From: Nakamurella alba
GTDB taxonomy: Bacteria; Actinomycetota; Actinomycetes; Mycobacteriales; Nakamurellaceae
NCBI RefSeq assembly: GCF_009707545.1
Contig: NZ_WLYK01000001.1
Location: 186,001 to 250,000, forward strand
Length of the DNA stretch: 64,000 nt
Reading direction: 5' to 3'
The notes beneath the pieces were generated by a model. That model saw nothing but the letters and a program-made list of their open reading frames with translations, had not been told where the DNA came from and did no database searches. The stretch's first letter is position 1; every line of letters starts with the position of its first letter. Shown here piece by piece: positions 50,857 to 59,893 of the stretch. A program made the position numbers and the translations under genes.

Positions 50857-52296
50857 GAGCAGGTAGCGGTTGGACGCCAGCACACCCGCCAACCGGGACA
50901 GCGCCGGCTCCACCCGGGAAGCCGGGTGGCCGAGAGGGAGCCGCATGTGTGTGGTGTGGCCGCCGGACAACGAGAAGGACGGCCCGGCGGCGACATGGAT
51001 GCCGATCTCCAGTGCGTGGATGGCGAGTTCGACGCTGTTGTAACCGGTGTCGACCCACAGTCCGGTGCCGCCGTCCGGCGGCGACGACGTCCAGCTCGGG
51101 CAGTAGGTGCCCAGCAGGTCGACAGCGGCCTCCATCGTCGAGCGCAACTGGTCCCGTCGCCTGGCCCGGGCACCGGCGATGTCCGACACCAGGTCGACGA
51201 CCAGCAACTGGTCGACGACCGAGGTGGCCAGATCGATGGTGGCCTTGACCTCCGAGAGCAACCCGATGGTGCGTGCCGAACCGCGGATCCAACCGATGCG
51301 CAGCCCGCCCCACAGCACCTTGGAGAAGGTACCGATGGTCACCAGCAGGTCGGGGTCGACCAGCCCGGTCAGGCCCGACGCGGGGCGGTCGCCGTCCATC
51401 AGCAGGTCACGGGACGAGCAGTCCTCGATCGTCATGAGTCCGTGGTGCTGCACGATCCGGGCCAGTTCGGCCCGCCCGGCCTCGCTCATCAACCGACCGG
51501 TCGGGCTGTGCACCGCCGGCTGGCAGTAGAGCAACCGCGCACCGGCCGCGGCCTGCAGGCTGAGCCCGGACAGATCGGGATCGAACGGGTAGCCGACGGC
51601 CCGGGTGCCGATCGACCCGAAGGTGGACAACGCGCCGCGGTAGGTCGGGTCCTCGACCAGCACGGCATCGCCGTGTCGGGTCAGTGCGCGAGCGGCGATC
51701 GCCAGTCCCTGCTGTGCGCCGGAGGTGATGAGGATCTGGTCCGGCTGGGTGGGGATGCCGTCGTCGGTGAGCATCCGGGCGACCGCGGACCGCAGCACGG
51801 GTAGTCCGCAGGCGAAGTACCCGCCGGTTTCGAGGTAGGGGTCCATCACCTCGCGCCCGAGCCGGGCGATGGCGTCCCGGACGCCGGTGGCCGCCTGCAA
51901 CGACTGGACCGACAGGTCCAGGATCCCGCTGGTGCCCGGTGGGACCGAGGACGCCTGTACATGACCGTGCGCGGACCGCCGGACGCTGTTGTTGACATGC
52001 GTGCCGCGCCCCACTTCGCAGGTGACATAGCCTGCCCCGGCGAGGATGTCGTAGGCCGAGTTCACCGTGCCGCGGGCGATACCGAGGGAGGTCGCCAGCG
52101 CGCGCTGGGCCGGTAGCCGGCTCTCCGGGGCCAACCGGCCGGACTCGATCAGGTTGCCCATCGCCGAGGCCAACGAGACCCCGAGCGACCCCGGCCCCAC
52201 CCGCCAGGTGCCCAGCAGCGCGACGAGCTCCTCAGCGCGGACCGTGCCGGAGAGGGCAGCCGTCCGCTGCCGCCCGGCGGAGCCGTGGCCGCTCAC
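50851..52296 (-). CDS. MocR-type GntR regulator with aminotransferase domain
   Basis: A 481-residue PLP-dependent regulator from GTG 52296. A GntR winged helix occupies about residues 25-95 (ESRLPAQRALATSLGIARGT, then NSAYDILAGAGYVTCEVGRG). A fold-type I aminotransferase domain fills the rest, with ITSGAQQGLAIAARAL, LVEDPTYRG and the PLP lysine in GTFSKVLWGGLRIGW. MocR proteins sense PLP or amino-donor ligands and usually control neighbouring genes. The GTG overlaps the thioesterase stop (GTGA), so the two are co-expressed. It is not of the FadR (FCD) subfamily expected for the TGGTCnGACCA sites. Confidence 0.9.
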   Translation of the reverse strand: MSGHGSAGRQRTAALSGTVRAEELVALLGTWRVGPGSLGVSLASAMGNLIESGRLAPESRLPAQRALATSLGIARGTVNSAYDILAGAGYVTCEVGRGTHVNNSVRRSAHGHVQASSVPPGTSGILDLSVQSLQAATGVRDAIARLGREVMDPYLETGGYFACGLPVLRSAVARMLTDDGIPTQPDQILITSGAQQGLAIAARALTRHGDAVLVEDPTYRGALSTFGSIGTRAVGYPFDPDLSGLSLQAAAGARLLYCQPAVHSPTGRLMSEAGRAELARIVQHHGLMTIEDCSSRDLLMDGDRPASGLTGLVDPDLLVTIGTFSKVLWGGLRIGWIRGSARTIGLLSEVKATIDLATSVVDQLLVVDLVSDIAGARARRRDQLRSTMEAAVDLLGTYCPSWTSSPPDGGTGLWVDTGYNSVELAIHALEIGIHVAAGPSFSLSGGHTTHMRLPLGHPASRVEPALSRLAGVLASNRYLLA

Positions 52297-53105
52297 ATCC
52301 GGCCGCTCATCACGGATCTGACGACGGTGGCGCTGGTGCACAACTTGCCCCGCTCGTCGAAGCCCCGGACCCTGACGATGCCGAAGGTGCGGCCCAGGTG
52401 TTCGACCTCCGGTCGGAGGGTCAACAGGGAGCCCGACACCACAGGACGGACGAAGTGCACCCGGATGGACTCGGTGAAGGATGGGATCGGCATCGCGCGA
52501 CAGGCGACCAGATCGGCCAGACAGACGGTGATCCCGCCGTGCAGGTTGCCGAGCGGGTTGCCGAACATCGGATCCGCGAGGAAGGTGGCGCCACCCTCCG
52601 GAGCGGGACGCATCGCCTTCGCCAGCGCGCCGACCGGCGATGCACCCGGTCGGGCCTGGACATTCGGTGGTGATTGTTCCGCGGCGGACGGCACGCAGCC
52701 GGTTTTCCGGCCACGGAAGGTGCCGTAGGCCAGGACTGTTCCGGAGCCGTCGGTGATCTCGCCGCGCGCCATGCCGTCCGTGCCGTCGGCGTGCGCGCTG
52801 CGGGCGTGCGTGTGGACGGTGCCGGCCAGTCGGGGTGCGAGGAACTCCAGTGCGATGTCGGTGGTGACGAACCAGCCGTCGGAGGTGTTGTTCAGCGAGT
52901 AGCCCAGGACGCTGTCGGCGAGCACCCCGATCGCGCCGGAGAGCGGTGCGACCGGTTCCGGTCCGCCTGGGTCGGCGCATCCGGCGTCGACGTCCATCGA
53001 CCCGGTGACCGTGCCGTCCGGGGCGATCCTGATCGGGGTCAGCCCGAACAGCGACTCCGGCCTGCCCGGCGGGACTGTGCGGGCGGGTGCGGTGGCCCTG
53101 CTCAT
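52293..53105 (-). CDS. Double-hotdog acyl-CoA thioesterase-like protein
   Basis: A 270-residue protein with two hotdog domains. The first covers about residues 50-135 (LSGAIGVLADSVLGYSLNNT, TTDIALEFLAPRLAGTVHTH). The second covers about 165-265 (FGNPLGNLHGGITVCLADLV, ESIRVHFVRPVVSGSLLTLR). The HGG motif of PaaI-type thioesterases is present in the second. It probably hydrolyses acyl-CoAs to free CoA when pathway intermediates build up. It starts the operon with the MocR regulator. A -10 element with a TGGTCnGACCA-type operator lies about 150 bases upstream. Confidence 0.82.
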   Translation of the reverse strand: MSRATAPARTVPPGRPESLFGLTPIRIAPDGTVTGSMDVDAGCADPGGPEPVAPLSGAIGVLADSVLGYSLNNTSDGWFVTTDIALEFLAPRLAGTVHTHARSAHADGTDGMARGEITDGSGTVLAYGTFRGRKTGCVPSAAEQSPPNVQARPGASPVGALAKAMRPAPEGGATFLADPMFGNPLGNLHGGITVCLADLVACRAMPIPSFTESIRVHFVRPVVSGSLLTLRPEVEHLGRTFGIVRVRGFDERGKLCTSATVVRSVMSGRM

Positions 53106-53253
53106 CGGTGATCACCGGATGCCCGCGCCACGACTGCACCGCGCGGCCACCGTCCCGTGTGTCGCATCGACGGCTCCTCTCCTTCGCTGCAGAGCTCCGA
53201 TCGCACCCCTTCGCGATGCGGCCCTCGATCGCATCGTAGGCGTCTTGCCGTAT

Positions 53254-53269
53254 CGGTCCGACCTTTCTA
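53254..53269 (-). promoter_or_regulatory. Operator CGGTCCGACCT fused to a -10 (TAGAAA)
   Basis: CGGTCCGACCT (53254-53264) has the perfect GGTC-C-GACC core. On the minus strand TAGAAA (53269-53264) runs directly into it, the same layout as at the LuxR-type gene (38206-38221). It would control the thioesterase and MocR genes. Confidence 0.5.
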
Positions 53270-53487
53270 CCATTGGATGACTTCCGTCACTGTCGAAGGG
53301 AAGGTCCGCCGTGGGTGGCAATGCCATCGACATCGAGTTCTCCGTTCCGGACACCGACCCGTCGGGGCTGGCGGGCGACCGGGCTCGACGGCGGGTGGGC
53401 ACCATTTGCGATGGCATGCCGACGACATGAACCTGGTCGATCAGGCGGGGAGGTCAGGAGTGCATGACGCACCGGCCGGCGAGAGTT

Positions 53488-53523
53488 GTGCCCCCAGTAG
53501 GATTCGAACCTACGACACACGGT
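53488..53523 (-). other. tRNA 3'-end fragment, probable att site remnant
   Basis: On the minus strand the 36 bases begin ACCGTGTGTC and continue as a complete T-arm (GTAGG-TTCGAAT-CCTAC) and the 3' acceptor strand TGGGGGCAC. No matching 5' acceptor strand (GCCCCC type), D-arm or acceptable anticodon loop lies upstream, so this is not a functional tRNA gene. It resembles the 3' half of a tRNA-Arg(UCU)-like gene. Such fragments mark the far attachment site of elements that integrate into tRNA 3' ends. The orientation places the element at higher coordinates, where lower-GC genes begin. Confidence 0.65.
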
Positions 53524-53774
53524 GTCGCGGAGCCTGTGTTTCAGGCGCTGCGATCTGCTTCGAACCTGTTGGTGGACAACGACTTCGGGCTTTGGGTGCA
53601 TGTGACCAGATGTGGCTCTCTTTCGTCTTTAAGCATGGCTGAATCCTGGGCGGAGCTGGCGACCGGACGAGCCTGCATCGGTCGTGTGTTGCAGTCCAGC
53701 GGGGGGATGGAGCCAGGTGCCCACGGCGATGGCCGGGTACGCAGGTAGCGGACTAAAGTTCAACGCGGTGCGAT
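53524..53774. other. Non-coding stretch after the tRNA fragment
   Basis: About 250 bases of mixed, less G+C-biased sequence between the tRNA fragment and the first island gene. I see no convincing gene, integrase remnant or repeat in it. The stretch 53270-53487 before the fragment is likewise without a recognisable feature. Confidence 0.4.
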
Positions 53775-54365
53775 TCACACCGTCCACTTCAGGTACGTCT
53801 GAGTGACAGCGCTCCGATGCGAACGAAACCTCAGTTCATACCTGCGGCCGCCGGGCGCTGTGTCCAGCACCTCGATGGTTGCCTCGAGCTTGTCGCCCGA
53901 GATCATCACCGAAGTGGTCTCCAAGCGGTTTGCGGGCACACCCGCATGGATCGCCACGGCTCGCTTCGCTCGTTCGACTGTGCGCTCTTCGGTCAGCGGA
54001 TCGGCGCCCGCGTCCCGCTTCCGGCGGACGTGGTCGATGATCCGCTCCGCCATGATCCCCATGCCGGCTGTCGCGATCGTTTCAAAGGCTTGGGCTGCGA
54101 TGTCGATGATGAGCGACCAGGTCTGCGAGTCTGCACCCCAGGAGACTTGGCGTCGGACCTCCTGAGCGACGAATCGGTCGTCCCCCAACCCCATCTGGAT
54201 GTCTTGTCGGATTGCGTCTACCGGGGCCAAGGCATCGGGTGTTCGAAACTCGAACATGATCACCTCCCCGTCAACGTGATCAGGGCCGAAACGGGGATCG
54301 TCAACGGGGCGTAGGATGACGGTGAAGAGGTCGGCGTAGGCCTCCACCGGCGTGGACTCGGTCAT
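53775..54365 (-). CDS. Hypothetical island protein
   Basis: A 196-residue protein from ATG 54365 that I do not recognise. It contains DRFVAQEVRRQVSWGADSQT, then a mildly hydrophobic helix IIDIAAQAFETIATAGMGIM, a charged helix (AERIIDHVRRKRDAG, TEERTVERAKRAVA) and a beta-rich C-terminus ending RSAVTQTYLKWTV. It has no signal peptide and no clear ribosome site. Codon use is less G/C-biased at third positions than in the surrounding catabolic genes. It lies just inside the tRNA-fragment boundary and is divergent from the SEC-C gene. The combination suggests imported accessory DNA; no function can be given. Confidence 0.6.
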   Translation of the reverse strand: MTESTPVEAYADLFTVILRPVDDPRFGPDHVDGEVIMFEFRTPDALAPVDAIRQDIQMGLGDDRFVAQEVRRQVSWGADSQTWSLIIDIAAQAFETIATAGMGIMAERIIDHVRRKRDAGADPLTEERTVERAKRAVAIHAGVPANRLETTSVMISGDKLEATIEVLDTAPGGRRYELRFRSHRSAVTQTYLKWTV

Positions 54366-54568
54366 GGCGACAGACGCTACTCTTCGCGCTACCGATCTTC
54401 CTGAACGCTGTGCGCGGTCTAGTGTGGCGCGACTCAAGGTGCTGCGATCCCACTCAGCAAGTCGCGGACGAGTCTCCGGCAGTGGTGACGATGAAGACTC
54501 TGGGCTCGAGCGCGCTCGCAGATGCAAAGAATTTCCGGCACGAGCATGCATGGCCGCTACAATGACTC

Positions 54569-55675
54569 ATGACCTTCGGCATCGGCTTCGTCCACCCCTT
54601 GTATGCCGGAGTCGTCACTGATCGGAGGATCAGTCGAGATAGCCGCGCGCTGAGCGATCAGTACGAGAAAGCAGGGTTGGTCGAGTTCAGTGACGGTCGA
54701 TTCGCTTATACTATGACTGGTCTGGTGCAGGCGCCTGGCTTTGATGCTGCCAAGTGGGTTGCCATGTCTCTCGCTGAAGCTGGAACGGGGGGTGTCGAAT
54801 TCTGGAAGGCACTTGCCAGATTCTCAGCGATCTGCAGCCATAGGTTTGCAATGCTGCCGAATGTCCGCACTGACCACCTGAAGTTTTCGGTTCTCTTCGC
54901 GGGCTATCAGCGCACTGAGAGTGGATCGATAAGCCGAATGGCGATGGTCAGCAACTTTCAGGAACTGAGTCCCATATCCGGAACGGACATCTGGCCCCGG
55001 CCGTTTGAACGGTTCCGTCTCTCCTTCCAAGAGACGTCGCCGGTGCGCTGTCTGGCCGTGCCGATTGGCAGTGGCGGCTATCGCGAAGACAGCGAACTGG
55101 CGAAGAAGCTAGTCGACCGGCTTGTCAGTCTGAAAATGTCGGCTGCCGGCGTTGTCGCGGTACTAGTCGACATCATTCGTCAAGGCGCGAACGAAGTCAT
55201 CGGAGAGGATTGCACCAGTATCGTGATCCCGAGAAATTTTGATGCGGAACCTGAGGCGTCCTACCGGCCGAATCGAGCAAGTAATGAGTTCAAGTTCCCT
55301 GCCTTCGTTCAAGCATCGCATGGAGATAAGGGTGCTGGAATAGCGATGAACGGTGCGACTGTGTACGGCGGCACAGTCGATCGGATGGCTGTTGTAACGG
55401 CTCCGGCGCCGACGTATAAGCGCCAGAAATGTCCGTGTGGGTCCGGGTCCGAGTATCGAAGATGTCACGGCAGGCTGGGGCTTTCGCGGAATACCCCACC
55501 TGTCGGCGCGACCATTGAGAAGTTCGGCCTGGACACCCGTGAACTCGCTTCAGCGGCGGGAGGCGCACCGTTCGAGATGCCGTCATATTTGTTTTTGCCC
55601 GGCACCACGCGAAAGGACTACAAGATCACCAATACCAGGACGGGTAAGGTTGTTCAAGATCCTGAAATTTGGTAG
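54569..55675 (+). CDS. SEC-C motif protein with an Ntn-hydrolase-like N-terminus
   Basis: A 368-residue protein with clearly lower G+C than the rest of the window. The C-terminal third carries a complete SEC-C zinc-binding motif, QKCPCGSGSEYRRCHG (C-x-C...C-H). The N-terminus MTFGIGFVHPLYAGVVTDRR followed by GRFAYTMTGLVQ resembles the start of proteasome/HslV-like Ntn hydrolases, where a residue after the initiator Met is the nucleophile; this comparison is tentative. SEC-C motifs occur in SecA, in stress proteins and in many island-borne accessory proteins of unknown or defence-related function. The gene stands alone, divergent from the hypothetical gene, on the presumed integrated segment. 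Confidence 0.7.
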   Translation: MTFGIGFVHPLYAGVVTDRRISRDSRALSDQYEKAGLVEFSDGRFAYTMTGLVQAPGFDAAKWVAMSLAEAGTGGVEFWKALARFSAICSHRFAMLPNVRTDHLKFSVLFAGYQRTESGSISRMAMVSNFQELSPISGTDIWPRPFERFRLSFQETSPVRCLAVPIGSGGYREDSELAKKLVDRLVSLKMSAAGVVAVLVDIIRQGANEVIGEDCTSIVIPRNFDAEPEASYRPNRASNEFKFPAFVQASHGDKGAGIAMNGATVYGGTVDRMAVVTAPAPTYKRQKCPCGSGSEYRRCHGRLGLSRNTPPVGATIEKFGLDTRELASAAGGAPFEMPSYLFLPGTTRKDYKITNTRTGKVVQDPEIW

Positions 55676-55733
55676 ACGAAACACTCGGAGTGCACTCTTG
55701 GGTCAGTGCATAGCTGGAAGGCCCCGCGCCGGG

Positions 55734-56879
<1,146 letters not shown>

Positions 56880-56900
56880 TCAGCTGCAGCGTGAGGATCG

Positions 56901-57524
56901 ATGAACCCGTACCCATCGAGTGACGGCTCCGGCCAGGACGAGTACGACCGCGCCCAGGCGTCCACGCCGCACGTCACCACACGGATCGGTCGGACGATCC
57001 GGCGGATCCGGACCGAGCGTGGTCTGACGCTGCAGGACGTGAGTGTTGGCGCGAACGTGTCCGCTTCCTTCGTGGGAGCCCTCGAACGCGGCGAGACCGA
57101 CATAGCGATCGGTCGACTGGAGCGCATCGCGGCCTACCTGAAAGAAGATCTGCGGTCGATCCTGGGCTACTCCCGGGACGAGGTCCGGTTCAACTACGTC
57201 CCTGCCGAGGACTGGGTGCGAAAGGACGTCGGGCCCGGCATCGACTATCTGGAGTGCTTGGTTCCCGGCACCTCCCAGCGTCTCACCCGATTGACTCTGG
57301 AGCCGGACGCACGCCACAGCGGACCGGAGGTCGACGACGGGATGGTCACGGTCTACGTCGTGGAGGGCGACGTGCAGGTCGCAGTCGACGACCGACTGTT
57401 CACCTTGCACGTCGGCGACTCAGGCGCTTTTGCCGCCGGGAATGCCCATGTGTTCGTGAATCGATCGGATGCGCCGGCCACCACTTTGATCAACACCGTG
57501 GTCGCCGTCCGTGCGGACTCCTGA
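56901..57524 (+). CDS. XRE-family regulator with C-terminal cupin domain
   Basis: A 207-residue regulator. The helix-turn-helix is at residues 27-82 (IGRTIRRIRTERGLTLQDVS, NVSASFVGALERGETDIAIG). The cupin is at about 120-205 (RLTLEPDARHSGPEVDDGMV, VYVVEGDVQVAVDD, FAAGNAHVFVNRSDAPATTL). Such XRE-cupin proteins commonly repress catabolic operons and sense a small molecule through the cupin barrel. It is located between a divergent NMO-like gene and the downstream operon beginning at 57922, which it probably controls. An inverted repeat at 57831-57846 is a candidate operator. Confidence 0.9.
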   Translation: MNPYPSSDGSGQDEYDRAQASTPHVTTRIGRTIRRIRTERGLTLQDVSVGANVSASFVGALERGETDIAIGRLERIAAYLKEDLRSILGYSRDEVRFNYVPAEDWVRKDVGPGIDYLECLVPGTSQRLTRLTLEPDARHSGPEVDDGMVTVYVVEGDVQVAVDDRLFTLHVGDSGAFAAGNAHVFVNRSDAPATTLINTVVAVRADS

Positions 57525-57611
57525 GTCGTCCACGATCGTCCGGGCGGCGTTGTCATGACCTCGATGCTCGCAGCGTCAGTACCGAAGTCGAACGAGTCGC
57601 GGGCGGCCGAC

Positions 57612-57737
57612 CAGTTCCCACGCTGCCGCACCCAACCTGCCGAATTCGCGCAGTTGGTCCTGGTTCCGGCCGACGACACCCATCTCGACGGCAGGACCAT
57701 CGGGATGGATGGTGCCCTCCGGAGGGCTTGGCAGTAG
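57612..57737 (+). pseudogene. SDR C-terminal remnant
   Basis: The frame ending at a TAG at 57735 reads FPRCRTQPAEFAQLVLVPAD and then HLDGRTIGMDGALRRAWQ. This corresponds piece by piece to the last 40 residues of short-chain dehydrogenases (PLGR..xPEEIA.LVLFLASD...ITGxTIxVDGG). The rest of an SDR is missing upstream and the Asp-Gly-Gly tail is altered to DGA. It looks like a decayed gene end left between the regulator and the operon it may once have controlled. The match is by eye only. Confidence 0.45.
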
Positions 57738-57830
57738 TCCGTTCGAATCCGCTCCGGCGGGCCTACGTCGTGCGGCGGACCGTCGATTGACACCGTGATC
57801 CCGGCGGCAGTAACGTCCGCTACAAGCGAG

Positions 57831-57846
57831 AACCAATATTGTGGTT
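57831..57846. promoter_or_regulatory. Inverted repeat AACCA-ATATTG-TGGTT
   Basis: A 5-bp inverted repeat around a CAATATTG palindrome, the only strongly AT-rich stretch of this intergenic region, about 75 bases before the ATG of the dehydrogenase gene. It is a candidate binding site for the XRE-cupin regulator. The remainder of 57525-57921 holds only the SDR remnant. Confidence 0.35.
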
Positions 57847-57921
57847 GTCCAGCAGTATTCAGTGCTATCAGACGAGGATGTCGATGACGATATCGCCGCA
57901 ACGGCGCGCCCGGGGAGCGGC

Positions 57922-58950
57922 ATGAGTACCGCCCGGTCGCGACCCCTCGTGCTGCAGAACTACCCCTCCCTGCACCCGGTCCTCGACGAACTGCTGAGCG
58001 ATGAGTTCGAACTGACGACATCTCCCTCCCCGGACGCGGAATCGCTCATCACCGTCGGCACGGGTGCCGTGGCGATCATCGCGCGCGGGCCGGCGACACT
58101 TCCACGCGGCGTGCTCGAACGACTCGACACGGTGCGGTTCGTGGTTGCCCCCGGATCGGGAACGGACAACATCGATCTGGATGCCGCCACCGAGCTGGGA
58201 ATCGCGGTGGTCAACAACGCGGGTGTGGCCCCGCAACCCGTGGCCGAGTACGTGATCGGCGCGATCGTGGCCGGCCTGAAACGGTTCCGTGAGGCGGATT
58301 TGGCGCTCCGTGCCGGCGCCGGATGGGACCAGCGCGATTGGAGTCTGCGCGGTCGCGAAGCCGCCCACCGGACACTGGGCATCATCGGGTACGGCCACAT
58401 CGGCCGGGACGTCGCCCGGCGAGCCCGGGCCGGTCTCGACATGAACGTCGTGATCAGTGATCCCGTTGCCGCACCGGCCGACATCGAGCGAGCCGGGATG
58501 ACGGTGGTGACCCTCGCAGAGTTGCTCGAGCGCTCCGACGTGATCACCGTTCACGTGCCGGCGACACCGAAGACCCGGCACCTGATCGGGAGGGCCGAGA
58601 TCGCTGTGATGCGACCGGACGCGCTACTGATCAACACCTCGCGCGGTGAAGTAGTGCACCAGGCTGCCCTGACCGACGCTCTGCGCGCGGGTCGACTCGG
58701 TGGAGCGGTGCTCGACGTACTGGACCCGGAACCGGCCGATCTCTCCGATCCGATCCTGGACCTGCCGAACGTCCTGGCGACCCCACATCTGGCGGGAATG
58801 ACCGACGAAGGCATGGACCGGCTCTGCCGGGCCACCGCAGCAAAGGTTCTCGCACTCTCGCGTGGCGAGCGCCCCGACCGCACGGTGAACGACATCGAAT
58901 GGCCGCCGGGGCGTGCAGTTGCGCTCGGCTGGCCGCTGGGAAAGGACTGA
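57922..58950 (+). CDS. D-isomer-specific 2-hydroxyacid dehydrogenase
   Basis: A 342-residue NAD-dependent 2-hydroxyacid dehydrogenase of the phosphoglycerate-dehydrogenase type without a C-terminal ACT domain. The Rossmann motif is LGIIGYGHIGRDVARRARAG followed by an acidic residue (ISDPVA). The catalytic Arg is in LINTSRGEVVHQ, Glu in DPEPADLSDP, and His in TPHLAGMT. ATG 57922, behind GGGGAG, is chosen rather than an in-frame GTG at 57841 that lies in the palindrome. It interconverts a 2-keto acid and a D-2-hydroxy acid. Its stop is one base from the next ATG, opening the operon that runs to the window end. Confidence 0.9.
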   Translation: MSTARSRPLVLQNYPSLHPVLDELLSDEFELTTSPSPDAESLITVGTGAVAIIARGPATLPRGVLERLDTVRFVVAPGSGTDNIDLDAATELGIAVVNNAGVAPQPVAEYVIGAIVAGLKRFREADLALRAGAGWDQRDWSLRGREAAHRTLGIIGYGHIGRDVARRARAGLDMNVVISDPVAAPADIERAGMTVVTLAELLERSDVITVHVPATPKTRHLIGRAEIAVMRPDALLINTSRGEVVHQAALTDALRAGRLGGAVLDVLDPEPADLSDPILDLPNVLATPHLAGMTDEGMDRLCRATAAKVLALSRGERPDRTVNDIEWPPGRAVALGWPLGKD

Positions 58951-58951
58951 C

Positions 58952-59893
58952 ATGGCTTACGTCGACTCCGCCGACCGCGGACGGATCCGACTGCGCAGGT
59001 CGTCGCTCATCTGTCCGGGCGACGACACGAAACTCCTGGGAAAGATGGAGACGGTGGCCGCCGACGTCTGCATCGTGGACTGGGAAGACGGCGTCGTCCC
59101 GGCTCGCAAGGAGGAGGCCCGCCGGTTGACCGCCGAGGCCTTGCAGAAGGCCTGGCGGTGTCCGGAGCGGGTGATCCGTACCAACGGGATGGACTCGGAC
59201 CTGTTCGAAACGGACGTCTTCGCTGCAGTGGCGGCCGGTGTCGATTCGATCATGCTGCCAAAGGTCGAGAACGCCGAGCAGATCATCGAGGCCAACCTGC
59301 TCATCGATCGTGCCGAGCAAGCGGCCGGACGCGAGGCAGGGACGGTCGAGGTATGGGCTCTGGCCGAAACGGTGCAGTCGGTCCAGAACGCCGACGCGAT
59401 CGCGGAAGTCCCACGGGTCACCTGTCTGATCTTCGGTGGAGGCGACCTGGGGGCGGATCTGCGGCTCAAGCGCATCCAGCTCGGGTCGAACCGCACGCTG
59501 GGCATCCACCGTTACGAGTACTTCTACGCCTACAGCCGCATGATCACCGCTGCCCGCGCGGCCGGCATCGACATCCAGGTCACAGGTTTCACCTCCTACA
59601 CCGATCTGGACGCCTCTCGTGAGGACGCGGAGATCTCCGCCCAGTTCGGCGCGACCGGCGCGCTGGCCATCAGCCCCCGCCAGCTACCGATCTACAACGA
59701 GGTGTTCGGGCCCGGCGCCGACGATCTCGTCTGGGCCGACAAGGTTCTGGCCGCGGTGGATGCCGCGGCGGCCGAGCAGCGCGCCGTCGTGGTGGTCGAC
59801 GGCAGCATGGTCGACGGTCCGTTCATCCGTAACGCCCGCTTCCTGCGGTCTCTGCAGGATCTGATCGATGCCCACGACGGGAGCGTCGGATGA
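58952..59893 (+). CDS. HpcH/HpaI (CitE-like) aldolase/CoA-ester lyase
   Basis: A 313-residue TIM barrel of the citrate lyase beta/malyl-CoA lyase group. RRSSLICPGDDTKLLGKM, VCIVDWEDGVVPARKEEAR, RTNGMDSDLF, the metal-binding Glu in IMLPKVENAEQI and VWALAETVQSV are the expected landmarks. It would cleave or form a C-C bond in a beta-hydroxyacyl-CoA, for example malyl-CoA-type compounds giving glyoxylate or pyruvate. The ATG at 58952 is one base past the preceding stop and its own stop overlaps the next ATG (ATGA). With a 2-hydroxyacid dehydrogenase before it and an acyl-CoA synthetase after it, a 2-keto acid product seems likely. Confidence 0.88.
   Translation: MAYVDSADRGRIRLRRSSLICPGDDTKLLGKMETVAADVCIVDWEDGVVPARKEEARRLTAEALQKAWRCPERVIRTNGMDSDLFETDVFAAVAAGVDSIMLPKVENAEQIIEANLLIDRAEQAAGREAGTVEVWALAETVQSVQNADAIAEVPRVTCLIFGGGDLGADLRLKRIQLGSNRTLGIHRYEYFYAYSRMITAARAAGIDIQVTGFTSYTDLDASREDAEISAQFGATGALAISPRQLPIYNEVFGPGADDLVWADKVLAAVDAAAAEQRAVVVVDGSMVDGPFIRNARFLRSLQDLIDAHDGSVG

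Noticed and set aside
50851-52296. MocR regulator as the protein binding the TGGTCnGACCA sites
   Set aside because: It is a MocR-type GntR protein with an aminotransferase domain, whereas this operator style belongs to FadR-subfamily (FCD) proteins. Co-location alone is weak evidence.
53488-53565. A complete functional tRNA gene on the minus strand
   Set aside because: Only the T-arm and 3' acceptor strand are tRNA-like. There is no pairing 5' acceptor strand, no D-arm, and the possible anticodon loop lacks U33. It is treated as a fragment.
57715-57770. tRNA-like end around CGTTCGAATCCG
   Set aside because: The T-loop-like TTCGAAT is present but the flanking arms do not pair, and there is no acceptor or anticodon arm; probably coincidence or coding remnant.
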